A DNA stretch of 64,000 nt from Phyllostachys edulis (Eukaryota; Streptophyta; Magnoliopsida; Poales; Poaceae): the NCBI GenBank assembly GCA_036346405.1, contig CM070566.1:48673268-48737267 (forward strand). The letters run 5' to 3'. Made by a program: the position numbers and the translations under genes. Positions 24,101-36,400 of this stretch are shown here, piece after piece. The notes below the pieces were generated by a model. That model did no database searches and was not told the origin of the DNA. It saw nothing but the letters and a program-made list of their open reading frames with translations. Numbering within the stretch: the stretch's first letter is position 1; every line of letters begins with the position of its first letter.

Positions 24101-26426
24101 ATCAAGCTCCCAGAGGCGCCAGGAGTCAAGGCGCCGAGGGCCGTAACCAACCGAGCTCCGTGTGGCGGTCTTGAACACAACAAGAGTCGAGTCGAGAATG
24201 ACCCGACAACCAAGATCGATGACCGCCCAGCAGAAGAAGTCAGATGGTGAGGCGAGGAACATGAGCAATGAAGGAACATGAAAGGATGAGTTGCTAAGAG
24301 ATCCTCGACCAGAGATGAAAGAGAGGTACCATCGGCGGTGAGAACACTAACAGGGAGAATCAAGAGGTGTAATGAAAGACAGAGGAAGCATCGAAGTCAT
24401 ATGAAAAGATGCTCCGTAATCAAGAATCCATGGGAGGTACCGATGTGTAGAGGTGGTTTCTCGATGCTCAAGAGTCGATGAGCGTAACCTGCAGAACTGC
24501 CGAGGAGAACTCAAGCGGCAGCAAGCGCCGGTCTCGCTATCTCTCGCCAGCCGAGAGAAACTGGCGAAGTAGTCGATCGAGCGTCGATGTAGAAGCACCG
24601 ATGTCGATGCTAGTAGAAGAACGGCGTGAAAGATGCCGCTTCTTCTTATAGCACCGAGACTCAATGTGGCCGACCTTGTCGCAATAGGAAGCGATGAGGA
24701 CGGCCACCTCCAGATGGAGGCGGCCACCACCGCTGTGGCGGCCACGGAGGAGGCAATGTCTTTGAAGCGTGGAGCGAGCGGTGTAGCAGTGGACGAGCAA
24801 TGAAAGCACAGAGGGGAGTGGCATCGCATCAAAGACCACTCAAAGTAGTCTCCTCCGCGTATCTCGGTAAGAGCCTCCAGAGAGTGACACGAGGGTGGCG
24901 TGCAAGGAGCCGGGCACGCCACGCCGAACTCAGATTTAAGGCGAGTAAGGAACTCGTGAGACCAGCTGAAACTCCAAGTCGAACGTGCGGCTAGGCGGAC
25001 GGACAAGAGCGACAACCAAAGAAGGCGGAGAGTGTCCAATCGACGCCAGACAATGAGCTCGAGTGTAAAAGCGCCAACAATAGCATCACCTGCTGAAGAG
25101 AGTGCTCTGGCGGACCACGGACAGTACAAGGCATCACCAGAGGGCTCAGAGCGCCGACGAAGGTGAGTCCACATCCGAAAGCCGAGGAGAGTCCCACAAC
25201 CTCGTAAGAGAACCGAGGTCGACACCGCAATGAGGACAAAGAAGCGACCCAAGCGTTGTCGTCGTATTCACGAGTATAGACGGCCAGTCGATCCTTGTAG
25301 GAATCCAGAGCCTCTTGGTAGGTAGAGGCAGCCTCATCATCAGCAAGGTGGCGGCCTCAACAAAGAAATTTTCATTTGTCGAAGCGGCAAAGAACAAACT
25401 CCGTCGGAGGAGTAGGGCAAGCGGGCGATGACATCGCCGAGAGGATGCCCGAGACGAAGACCACGCATATGGATGCGCATGTGAGACACGGTCGGTGTAA
25501 TTAACACCATCGAAGATCACCGCAACGAGGAGAGAAAGCAGACCCATTGGTAGGCGGTCTTTGGGCGGCAAGACGGCGAATTAACCAAACGGTTCTAACG
25601 GTACGGGCGGCGGCGGCGGTTAAAGTAACGTTTTTTTTTTTTTTCTCACGACTTAAATAAAAAAAGAACTCGGCTGCCACTGAAAACAAAAAGAACAGTT
25701 CGGCTGTTTTAATCAGCGGGGCTAGGTTCCCGAATACCACCTCGATGGCGGCGGCGGCGTCGGCGATGGCGGCGGCGGCGTCGGCGGCGGCGGCGGCGTC
25801 GATGACGGCGGCGTCCTCGAGCGGCGGTGGCGACGTCCTCGAGGCCACCGAAGCGACGGCAAGCGGCGGCGTCCTCTGATCCGGCGAGGCGGCGAGCCGG
25901 CCGGTGGAAACCCACCGAGCGACGCGCGGAATCCGAGCTTCGAGGTGACGTCTGGCGCGGATCGAAGTTTACGAGAGCAAAAGGAGTCGACGAAGACGAT
26001 ATGGCGCCGGATGCTTCAATGACGTTGATTTAGGGTAAAGGTACCGAGCAAAGCGTCCCGAGGAGATGGACGACGCCGATCTGGGCGAGCAGAGCAGCGG
26101 CGGCGGCCGAGTGAGTAGTAAAGCGACCGGATCGAGCGATGGAGATGCAACGGAGGAAGCGGCTGGGAATCCGGCCAAGCGACTCAGGCGGCGCAGAAGA
26201 GGAGGTCGGCGTCTTGGCGCAATGAGAGAGGCCGGCGTCGGACGACAAGCGAAGTCTGGTTTACGGAAAACCCAAAACCCTAGTAGGCTCGATACCATGT
26301 TATGAATATCGCTTGATTCAATATGAGGCCAATAGGCCAGTATATATACACAAAGTACATGTGGTGAATATGCAAAGAACCCCTCATAACAATGGGGAAT
26401 AACAAACTATACATATATCTCTAACA
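21175..26426 (-). mobile_element. Complete Ty1/copia LTR retrotransposon (decayed)
   Basis: This is a 5.25-kb element in minus orientation. Short LTRs lie at 21175-21298 (124 bp, 3' LTR) and 26298-26426 (129 bp, 5' LTR), both TGTTATGAATATCGC...TCTCTAACA on the + strand. The target duplication GTTAC is perfect (21170-21174 and 26427-26431). A primer-binding site (GGCTCGATACCA, 26286-26297) abuts the 5' LTR. A purine tract (complement of CCCTCAAACTC, 21299-21309) abuts the 3' LTR. The LTRs differ by several substitutions and small indels, so the insertion is not very recent. Confidence 0.95.
21430..25848 (-). pseudogene. copia gag-pol polyprotein remnant
   Basis: Domains run in Ty1/copia order on the minus strand. 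They are: a gag region (about 25571-24850) with an alanine-rich repeated leader at 25740-25830; a zinc knuckle CDKVGHIESRCYKKKRH (about 24680-24630); a protease motif WILDYGASFHMTS (about 24430-24390), where the catalytic DSGA is now DYGA; a GAG-pre-integrase motif WHHRLGHMCGS (about 24020); integrase VQNGVAERKHRHLLESARA (about 23560); reverse transcriptase WVYKIKTRSDGSLERYKARL (about 22670) and YVDDM (about 22240); then RNase H pieces to 21490. The frame shifts many times between these motifs, so no functional polyprotein is encoded. Confidence 0.9.
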
Positions 26427-27003
26427 GTTACTAGTTACGATACTACTCGTGAGACAATGACTCGATCGTGCGACGGTGAAGCACTAAGCAAAGCAGACGA
26501 GGCATCGAAGGCCAGTGCGTCATGGGCTTACTACGGACGGGCCCGACGGTGACAAAAGATGCGCAACCGACGACCAGAAAGCCAAGTAGTAAGCTAGTAG
26601 TAAGCAGTGTGTTTCTGAATTTGCTCTAATCTTTAGTTCTCTTAAGGACCTGTTTGGTACAGCTTCTACTCCTAGCTTCTCAGTTGATTCTCATGGAGTC
26701 GTACCAAACACCTTGATTCTCAAAACACCCGATTCTGATTCTCGCGTGGAGCTGTCTCAAAAATACACTAACGAGGAGAAGCAGCCTTTTCTTGGATTCT
26801 CGTGAGAATCCAACTTGATAGAATAAAAATACCCCTTGAAGTTGATTATATTTACCCACAAAATGCCATTACTCGATTCCTCGGCGCGTACCCCTTCGGC
26901 CTCCTTCACTTTCTTCTTTTCCTCTCTCGCGACAGAGGCGAAACTCCACGCCGGGGAACCCACCCGAAGGCGAAGGCGGAAGGCCGCACCTTTTCGCCGC
27001 CGC

Positions 27004-27324
27004 ATGCAAGCCGTGGTCGCCGCAGCCATGGCCGTGCAGACCCTCCTCTTCGCCGCCACCGCCGCTCCGCCCGCCGCCCTCTTCCCCTCCCCTACCTCTG
27101 CCCGCCCTTTCCACCGCGCCAGTAACTTACGCGGCGCATCCATCCGACCATCCCCACCCCAAAGGCCGTCCGCCGCGAGCCCCGTCCTGCCCCTCGCCGT
27201 GGAGGAGGACGAGGCGGCGGCTGCCATAGCCGGCGAGGGGCAGAGGAGGGGCGGCGGCAGCAGCAACCGCATCCAGGTGTCCAATACGAAGAAGCCCCTT
27301 TTCTTCTACGTCAACCTCGCCAAG
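27004..27324 (+). pseudogene. Alba-family protein gene fragment (first exon)
   Basis: The frame from ATG at 27004 (an upstream in-frame ATG lies at 26836) ends in NRIQVSNTKKPLFFYVNLAK at 27265-27324, followed directly by a GTACCG donor. That peptide is the start of the Alba nucleic-acid-binding domain of plant At2g34160-like proteins. The remaining Alba exons are absent, so the DNA/RNA-binding fold is incomplete. The preceding ~85 residues are alanine/proline/arginine-rich with few acidic residues and could mimic a plastid transit peptide, but may simply be captured GC-rich DNA. The frame stays open to 27522 without splicing. Confidence 0.75.
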
Positions 27325-28406
27325 GTACCGCCTCCTCCCCGTGCCCAAGCGGCCGCCTTCCGATCGGACCACCCCGTTGCCTCCTCCCCTTCGCCTTTCC
27401 CCTCGCGTCCTCCATCCGCAGCGCCGCCACCATCCCGGACGCCCTCGCCTCCCTCTTCCTCTCCGCCCTCCCCCACCTCCTTCCTTCGCCTACCACCTCG
27501 TTTACCGCCGACAGAAGCATAATCTCGTCTGCGTTCGCCGCCGCCGCCTACGTTTGGGCACGACGTCGGCTGGCCCAGGGGTGCATGAGATGGATTACCA
27601 CATAGGCCTTCGTCGCTTCAGGCCGACTGGAATCACAAGGTCAGCAATTTGTGCATATACTTCCTTCATACTGGTTTCTTCGCAAGATTACCAGCATTGC
27701 TCGCTTCCATTTGCATACACAAATTCGCTGCTCCCTTCACTGATTCCCTAAATGTGCGTCCTCTCCCTAGATCAGCCATGACCGACCCAAGATTTGCATC
27801 GCGGCGGCCAACTGGATCCGCTAGGCGCAATACCTTTTGATGGCGACGACCGCTCTGGAGCTCAACGACCATACATGGTCCCATACGACGATGGCGGCGG
27901 CAGCTGTTTAGGAGCAGGAGCTTAACCCTTTGACGAGGGGGACGGTGGCAGCGATCGTTTCGCATAACAAATCTCGTTTTCTCTTATTGCTTGTCGAATC
28001 TTTGGATGAGATGGAGCCTATTAAAGTGGTACTTGTTTATCAGTTTCATCTAATTCCTGTGATTTACTTCTGAGTATGACATTCTAATCTTTGTTTTACT
28101 CTGCAGCAGTAAATTAGATACTCTAATAATATGCGCCCTGGTATTTCAAACTTTTTTAGTTGATCTTCAGTCTAGTTCAGTAGCAGTCCCAGGCTCCCAG
28201 CGATGCAAGTACATGATAAATCACTGATGTTCACATTTGATTCTTTTAGTTATGGTGTTTCACCATTCGAGTATGCTCTTGGCCAATCTGGTATATGCAA
28301 AAGCAGTGTTGACTGATCAATATTGCATATCATCTTTTTTCCTGGGACATTTGCTGATGCTGACAGCTGATGTAAATTCATGATACCAATTAAGATTTAT
28401 AGGAGA

Positions 28407-28974
28407 GGTCTGGTGGACTTCAAAGAGTTTGTTGCAGCAACTCTCCATATACATCAGATGGCCGAGCTTGACTCTGAAAGGTGGGGCATACGCTGCCAAG
28501 CTGCTTTCAGCAAATTCGATCTGGATGGTGACGGATACATCACGCCAGATGAGCTTAGAATGGTAAGTTTCTATTCCTGTTTTGTGTTCATGTTGGCTTA
28601 TCAAGAATAGCAAGCTAGCTAGACTCAATCTAGAATTCTAGATAAGATGCTGCAGCTGTGTATTGTGCTTTGGTTTCAGTATATTGTTCCAATATAAAGT
28701 GAACGAAGTTATTTGTACACACAAAATTTATGTGTTGTTCTAGTTTGTCGTTCCTTTGTAAGCTGGCATCCCCAGCCTTGTCGTGATCGAACTTTGCTCT
28801 GTAAGTCAAGGTGCAGCACACTGGCTTAAAGGGCTCTATTGAGCCACTGCTGGAGGAGGCCAACATCGATAAAGACGGAGAATAAGCTTGTCCGAATTCC
28901 GCAAGCTTCTGCGGACCGCAAGCATGAGCAACCTTCCCAGTCCAACCGGAGTTCCAAATCCTCAAGCTTTGTGA
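28407..28974 (+). pseudogene. Calcium-dependent protein kinase 3' fragment
   Basis: Two exons of a CDPK C-terminus are present. Exon one (about 28407-28562) reads GLVDFKEFVAATLHIHQ and then the canonical EF-hand loop DLDGDGYITPDE before a GTAAGT donor. Exon two (28817-28974, after GTGCAG) reads HTGLKGSIEPLLEEANIDKD, then SEFRKLLRTASMSNLPS and a stop. In between, at about 28880-28884, one base is missing compared with the expected GAA-ATA-AGC, giving an in-frame TAA and breaking the last EF-hand. The kinase domain, autoinhibitory region and first EF-hands are absent. The fragment sits inside the PIF/Harbinger-like element and is not a functional CDPK. Confidence 0.85.
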
Positions 28975-29695
28975 ATTGCGGCGGAACCATTAGTAAGGAG
29001 CACCTAGGGAGATACGTACAGTAGGCTTGTGATTTTTTTGTTTTTGTTTTTCTCTGGGTACCATGTGATGTGAGGGTTTAGCATCCAGGTTCTGTGTGTA
29101 GTATGGAGATAAGTTTCAAGGTAAATATTTACAGAGAGTGTGAAAGGCCCAAATGGTGCTGAAGACCCCCCCCCCCCCATTCTCTTTCGTGTACAGAGTT
29201 CTGTATTACGTAGTTCTGTATGTATGATTTGATTGTACTTATTGATCGCAATAAAGTTGTCTGGGAATGCAGGTCCTTCCATTGTATCATGTGAAATAGC
29301 TAAAATGCTAGTCTCATATTCCCCATTCACATGGTCTAAACACATTTAGGGGAAAAAATTCTATAATTTGTGTACAAATACATAGGAGAAAGACACAAAT
29401 ACAATTGAATTATTACAACCAGGGGTAACATGGTCTATTTGCCTATAATCTCCCTCATATTGTTTTGGGAGCCAACCTACCAGCCAAACGCTTTTAACAG
29501 ACAGCTTCAGATTCTCAGAGAAGTGGATTCTCAGAGAATCAGAAGTAGAATCTGAAAAATGAGAATCTGGAGTTGTACCAAACAGAACCTAAGATTTTGC
29601 TACACTACAGTGCCGGTGCTTAACGGGTCTACCAACCCTCTGCAGGGCGGATCTTCTGCGGAGGGACCCGATAAAGCTGCCTTCTGGCTCCTGCC

Positions 29696-29701
29696 TATAA
29701 A
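29696..29701 (+). promoter_or_regulatory. TATA box of the RING gene
   Basis: TATAAA in the context GCCTATAAACG lies 107 bp downstream of the end of the captured-gene transposon. A 5' UTR exon would follow, ending at the donor CCCCTGCAG|GTGAAT (about 29903/29904). A 5' UTR intron would then reach the acceptor CATTGATAG (30360), 137 bp before the start codon. Confidence 0.55.
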
Positions 29702-30497
29702 CGTGTACTGCAAACGGAACAAGGAGCGGCAAGAACCGCAAGGGAAAAAAAGGCAATCCCCAAATTTGGCCTGCCTGTCCTGGGATCTTTCTGCGGTTGC
29801 CTTTCCTTAGCCGATCGGTCAACGCAAGGGATATCGTCGGGGGTTGTTCTTGGATTCTTCGGCGCCTCTCGAAGTTTCCGTAAACCCACCATCATCCCCT
29901 GCAGGTGAATTTGTTGTTGTTTCCCCCGATCCTTGTTGGTTCTTGATTTTGTGGTGGAATTGGGATATGTTGGGTTTGTTGTGAGAGGTGGAGTGATCGG
30001 AGAAAAGTGGGGGTTCTGGTCTTGTTTGAGATATTTTGCGGGGTTCTGTTGCGTGAAATTTAATTATTAAGGGTTTGGTGGTGTTCGTGGGCAGGCAACA
30101 CAATTATGCCTGTTCTTTCAATTTGGACTGGAGATGTGTTCCTTGTTCCTCTGTTAGTGGGTAATCTGGTGATTTTCTCTGAAATGAGCTGGATAATTTG
30201 ATGTGCTATTCGATTTTGGGTGCAGTCCTGATCGATTTTGGCTTCAAATTTTCTTATCCTATAAATCTGCATATTTTCTCTCAGAAACTTTGCTGTAATT
30301 TTAGTGGATTCATTTGTCCAAGAATTTCTCCGAAATGGCCTGATTTGCTGCCATTGATAGGTACCGACGAGAAATCGGCTTCTTGGAACACTTCGTTTGA
30401 GCATCAATTCGCTACGTTTGAGCATTTGGTGCCCTGCCGGGCTCATCGATTGCACGGTCCTGATTCAAGGAACTCTTTTGCTGGCTTTCCTTGGATT

Positions 30498-33400
30498 ATG
30501 GGAGCTTTATGTTCATGTTTGCAAGTTGATTATTCTGACCACCATGGAAATCATGTTTCCTCCGCGGATAGAAACTGCATGTGCCTCAGATGTTTTACCC
30601 AGCAGCTCATCAATGCGGTATGTCACATCCTGGTTGCTTAATTTCTTCCATATTTTTGTATGTTGTCCCGGTCACTGTGAGCCGACCATAGAGTTGCTGT
30701 GAGAAAGATTAGTTCATAAGTTCATATTTCCGACTTCAAATTATCAGTCCTAGAAGATTAGCCATCATTTTACCATACAAGCAGAGAACTTCATTAACTA
30801 TTTCTGTTAAGCTAAAACCAATGGTATCTCATACTACATATTTTTAGAAAAAACAATGGCCATATGATCATGTATCAAGAATAGTTGAGAACTTATATAG
30901 GTTATACTGATCTCATCTGTAACAATGTATTCTTTATGACAGTTACTTGGAAAAGATTGATCGTACTGTGCTAAGAAAAGTAAAATAATCTAATGTGTAT
31001 TGTCAACCAGGTTTGATAATCCCATAGTTCTTTTGTAACTAGTCCTTTGTAATGAATACTCAGCGTGAATGACAGGCTGAGAGAAACAGTGAGGCAACTA
31101 CTACTACGACCACAAAATGTTCCACTGAACTAAAATGATTTAATCTCTCTTGGAAATTTTAATTTTAATATAAATTGAGCTGATACAGGTAGGAAGTCAT
31201 TACATTTTGTTCTTCCTTCTTTTCTCCAGTACACTGTTTTATTCGGAGTTGGAGCGGTGCATGCTGTTTCTCAGGCCATAGAAGCCAGTCCTGTTGATTC
31301 AACTGAAAGTTCATTTGATACATATCGTTCACCCCCGAGACCGCTGCCCTACGACGATCCTAGATTTTCCCCTCCTCAGCGTGACTGGTTTGTGCCGAGG
31401 CGTGAGCCCTCAAGCCATTCTCCAGAGGAATCAGAACCACTTAGAGCAAGTGATGATGAGGAAATGGAAACACCGAATTCAATAGATAAGTCAAGTAAAA
31501 CAAACTATGACACAAAAATGAAAAGATGCAGCTCAGCTTATAGAGAGAAGCTGGCACCGAAGGAACCCGGTAATTACTTCACGTACTTTTCCCCATCTGC
31601 TGAAGATGAAGATGTATGCCCAACATGTCTTGAAGGTATTACTCATTAATCTTCAGTATACTAGAAAGATGTCTGCAGTAAATTTGACAAAATGCAGTAA
31701 TATTCAGAATGTGGGCCAGAGTGGCAGTAGCACATAATTGAAAACATAAATACGAGTCCTTTGCGCTTTATTGACAAAATATGATATCCAGATTGATTGA
31801 CTCACTACTTTCATGTTTAACTTATGTTGCACTAATTTCTTGGGTGCACTAATTTGACCAACCTCATGTTGCACACATGTTCCGTTGGTACGTACTTTCT
31901 CAAAACATGGTGGATGACACACACTTTTCCAAAACATTAATGAATTTATGGTCGTGAAGTTCATGCTACTCAATTGAAATATACTATCAAATATCAAAAA
32001 ACTTGATATCGGCATTAATAATATTTTATTTATCTAAAGATTTATACTCGTGTTCCCACTGTTGTTATATCATTGTCTATCTAAATTGCAGATTATACTT
32101 CTGATAATCCTAGGATAGTCATGCAGTGCTCACACCATTTCCACCTTGGCTGTATTTATGAGTGGATGGAAAGAAGTGAGGCATGCCCTGTTTGTGGCAA
32201 GGTAATTTTATTTTAGCCCCTTTTCATTCTTTATCCTTATGATTTGCTAGTACCACTTCAATATGATTTTACACTTTGTTCTACTATGAGCTTAGTAGCC
32301 CGAATCACCTAATATGATGTTACACTTTATCGGTTTGTTACACATAGTGGTATTCACTAATTTCCAAAAAGAATTGGGGCTACAGTTCCATGCACCTTCT
32401 CAGGTCTGCCCCTGACACAATAGAAGAGGCTTAAAGCTTGAAGCTCAACCCTCACTAAATGGGTTGTTAATCCACCTTCAAAAACAAAAAGGGTTGTTAA
32501 TCTCCTGCATCTGAATACCCCAAGATATGGTCACTGATAGTCTGAGATTCCTCACTTCCTTGGTCTCCTGTGAAATCTGACAACCCACGGCATAGTGTGT
32601 GGGTTACTGCAGCACCTGTTGTGCCTTACAATGACATGGTGGCTGTTAAGCCTCTTAGGAGTTAGGACAAGATGATTGGCAACATTGTAATTCACTATTC
32701 GCATAGACAATATTTTTGCTGGGAAGAGGGCCTGCATATTTATATTGGACCAATGTTCACCATTTAGTATGTATATAGCTGATGGATTGTCGGATCCGGA
32801 TTCCGAGAATCCAAATCCTCTGTGAAAACACTGTGCTATTCCCTGGATCAGTAGATAGCACTCACAGGCACATTGCTGAATCAACCATACAAGTCGTGAA
32901 CTACACAGAGTAACATAGACCTCATCGGGTCGAGTTTTACAAAAGGGGCCGTGCAAGGCCAACTTGATTACATTACATGAAGATAACGAAGTCTACAGCG
33001 GAAGCAAAAGGGGAGGCAGGGCTCATCTCACACAGGCAAGCGACTGAGGTGACTTGTATACGACGGATATTAACCAAGAGCTGGATAATATCGGTTGTAC
33101 GTGAGCACCAACGAGTCTACTTAGACCGGGCGAGACCTAAACTACAGAACTATACTACTCCTCGGCATAGCCTTGTCCATCATCTCCTGGGCCTTCGTAG
33201 AAAGCGTAGTCTCCTTCGTCTTCATTATCTGAAGGGTTTGGGGAGAGAAGCGAGAATGAGCACTACTACCGTGCTCACAAGCCAACACACAATGCAATAA
33301 TATACATGCAAGGCTTAACAAGGATGGCTCAGGTTCTTTTATTTGCGAAAGCAAGCTTTTCAAATAACATACTTACAAAGTCCTATCACTAGCATTTTAA

Positions 33401-36400
33401 CAAAATTGCACTTTAATAAAGAGAGTAATGTGCAATAATTAATAACAGTAGTGGTTCCATCTGTCGGAACTCTACACATGCATCTTTTTAATTGGAGCTG
33501 CCTCCAATGACCACACCCACTGAGCTCGAAGACTCAGGGAAAATCCAACACAGGGCTAGGTGAGCCCTTCCACCATTTTTATACCACTCACAAAGTTGTT
33601 GAAATAGAACTAACTCAAGTTATGATTCCCATGTCCGCCTTTGATCGTAGGCACGGCTGTTTAAACATTTTTAGACTTTGTAGATGTTGCATACTTTACC
33701 CACAAGAGATAGTCATACCCGTTACCCAACATGATTTCGTAGTCATGTAGTTGGGCGACCGTCACAGTAACCTTTCAAACTACCTTGCCCTTTCCGTCAT
33801 CTCACCCATATGGGGTTGCGTCCATACGTTGCACGGGATCGTTGTAACCCGAGTGTTAGGTGTAGTTTTGGACTACCCACAATCACTGGCAACCTCACCC
33901 ATTCAAGCTGGATGTACCCAAGCTTGTGCGTTCTATTTCTCCACCGTGTGAGACACATTCAGGGTTCAATAATTTTACTGAGCCAAGTTGCACTTTGCAG
34001 ACTTGTGGTTGTACTTGTTTAACACGGGAGGTCGTGACAAGATTAAGTCCTTTGGGTTATCTGGGCGGTTCATTCCACAAACCAACCATCCTCGTGCTCC
34101 CCGAGCACCCACCGCCTCACCATCCGCCCAGATAGAACTAGCAATTGGGGTTTTGAAGAGTAAACCAAATTATTTTCACACCTTTTAGTCAATGGGCCAC
34201 CAATGACTACCCAAATCATTTTATGTTTGAGGAAATGATGATTGAGGTATTTAATACCCCTACTTAAGCAAGACTAGCATGTCGCTATACAACAACTCAG
34301 AACTAGTATTACCATATAGTTACTAGGGTGACAAGGATTAATGGATTCAAATTGTCAAGGATGGCATATTAAATTAATTAATCAACAAGTGGGTGTTTAA
34401 CTACTTTAAGCTTTAACATACATTTGATAAAGAATTAAAGCATGCAATTTTGCTAATTTAAACGAATATAATTTGTATAAAATGTAGGATCAATATGGTC
34501 AAAGTATTGACTCGCCTTGGTTAAAGGCAAGGGTTTCTTGATACTCTTGGTCTTGATCAACTTGAGGATCTCCGGCGTCTTCAAAGCCTAATCGGGCGAC
34601 AATACCGGAAAAAGGCACAACGGCAAAGAGAGCAAATAAATACACAAGAATACACAAATGAACTCCAAATTAATCAAGTCCTATGCCATTAGCAAGATCT
34701 TGATTTAATAAATTTTTAAAAATTTATTTCATAATTTTTGGAGTTATAACGGAGGAGAAATGAATTTACGAAGATTAATTGAATTGAAAAAGAGGGAGAG
34801 GGGGAAGAAAGTCCACAGCATAGTGTGGACCAAGCTTATCAAGACAGAGGGCGGTGGCTCACGGAACAAGTGGCGCTGAGGCCCACCGCCGCGATGACAG
34901 AGAGAGAGGTCATGGTGGTCAGGCAAAGAGGCCCATGCGTCAGTCAAGGAGAGTGAGGGTCAAGGCTATCAGGTACCGGGCCCCACAAGGCGCGAGGGAG
35001 AGTGCGTTTGGCTTGGTCCGAACGCCCACGCTACGGGCAGATCAAGGCGGCGCGCATGGGCGAGCTGTCGCCATGGAGAGGATGTGGTGGCGTGAAACGA
35101 CCAAAACGGGTGGTGGTGCGGTGAAGCGGATGACGGTGGTGGCGTCGCCAAGATGGCTTTAACGGCGACACGGGAAGATGAATGGCGGCGGCTCGGCGAC
35201 GGTGAGATGGGGTCCCAGATGGCGGCCGGAGTCGAGAAGAAGCACGGGTAGCCTTTGGCGGGCGGTCTCTACCGGATGAAGAAGAGGACCGAGGACGACG
35301 CGGACGGCGGCGCGCGGCTTTGAGAAGGCGGCGGCGGAGGCGAGGAAGACGGCGAACCGGCGGCCGGGAGGATCTCCTGCTGGCTTGAGAAATGCTCTCG
35401 GCTTGGGCGCCACGGTGACGGGTGGCAATACGGAAGATGGCCGGAGCGGCGAGACGCCGCTGAAGGTGGCGGCGGCCGAAAGGAAGAAAGCAGCAATTCC
35501 TCGGTGGACTCACCGGATCTTCAAGGCGGCGTGGGGAGCTCAAGGGTAGAGGAACCTTTATAGGGGTCAAAGGCGCGAGAACAGCGGGGCCAACGGAGGT
35601 CCTTGAGCGCGCGCTTGTTCGAGATGGCGATAGCGTCGCGCAATTTGCACGAGGAGACAGGCGAGGAAGCGGAGGCGCAAGGCGAGGCGAGGCGCTTCAG
35701 GCGTCCTTGTTGCCATGGGCGCGTGTCTGCTGGCTGCAACAAGGCACAAGGCGGCCGGAGTGGCGGATGGTGGCGACGCATCTGAAGGCGCGACAAGACG
35801 GGCGAGGAAGCGGGTCTTCGGCTGCGGCGCGCGACACGGATCTCCAGCGGCGGCGAGAGGACGACGTCTTGTGATCGCGCGCAAGACGAGGAGGCGAAGC
35901 GAAAGCGCGCGTCGCTCACGACGTGGGGAAGAAAGATGACCCGAAAGCGGCCGGCTGGCCGGGAAAGGAAGCAAGCGGATGGCTTTGGGCCGACCAAAAG
36001 AAAGAGAGAGGAAAGAAAGGCCGGCTAGGGCTGGGCCAAAAGAGGAAAAAGACGGCCAAAGGTGGGTGAAATTTGGAGGAGATGGGCTTGGCCTGAGGGA
36101 GATGGGCTGAGCCCGAAAGAGAAGGGAGGCCCAACTCACAACGGCCTGGGGATTTCAAAAGAGAGGAGAAACTCCACGTTGCGGAATTGAATTTCAAATG
36201 TTACGGACATTACATTTGAAGCACACACTGAAGAAGAAAGGAAGTTTTCAGAATTAGCTTGGTAATTTGAATTACGGCGAAGAACGAAAATCAAAACAGC
36301 AATTACTATGCGCTGTCCGAAAACGGACGTTACATGGATGTCGCAATCTATTTTACTATTCTATTTCACACTATGTTTTCCATGTATTGACTCTTAACTG

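Larger units (their letters stand above)
26646..29589 (+). mobile_element. PIF/Harbinger-like element carrying host gene fragments
   Basis: This is a 2,944-bp element. The terminal inverted repeats are GGACCTGTTTGGTACA at the left (26646-26661) and, reversed, GGTTCTGTTTGGTACA at the right (29574-29589). It is flanked by the trinucleotide TAA on both sides (26643-26645 and 29590-29592), the target duplication typical of PIF/Harbinger and Tourist elements. Subterminal sequence is rich in GATTCTC/GAGAATC. No transposase is seen. Inside lie fragments of an Alba-family gene (27004-27324) and of a CDPK gene (28407-28974), both on the + strand. This is a Pack-type element: gene capture by a non-autonomous DNA transposon. 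Confidence 0.75.

Noticed and set aside
26836..27522. 228-codon open frame as an intact gene
   Set aside because: The Alba peptide ends at a splice donor and the rest is unspliced proline-rich sequence; the remaining Alba domain is absent.
34854..36139. Several 100-190 codon open frames in the RING intron
   Set aside because: They lie in the GC-rich leader of the solo LTR on both strands and are low-complexity.
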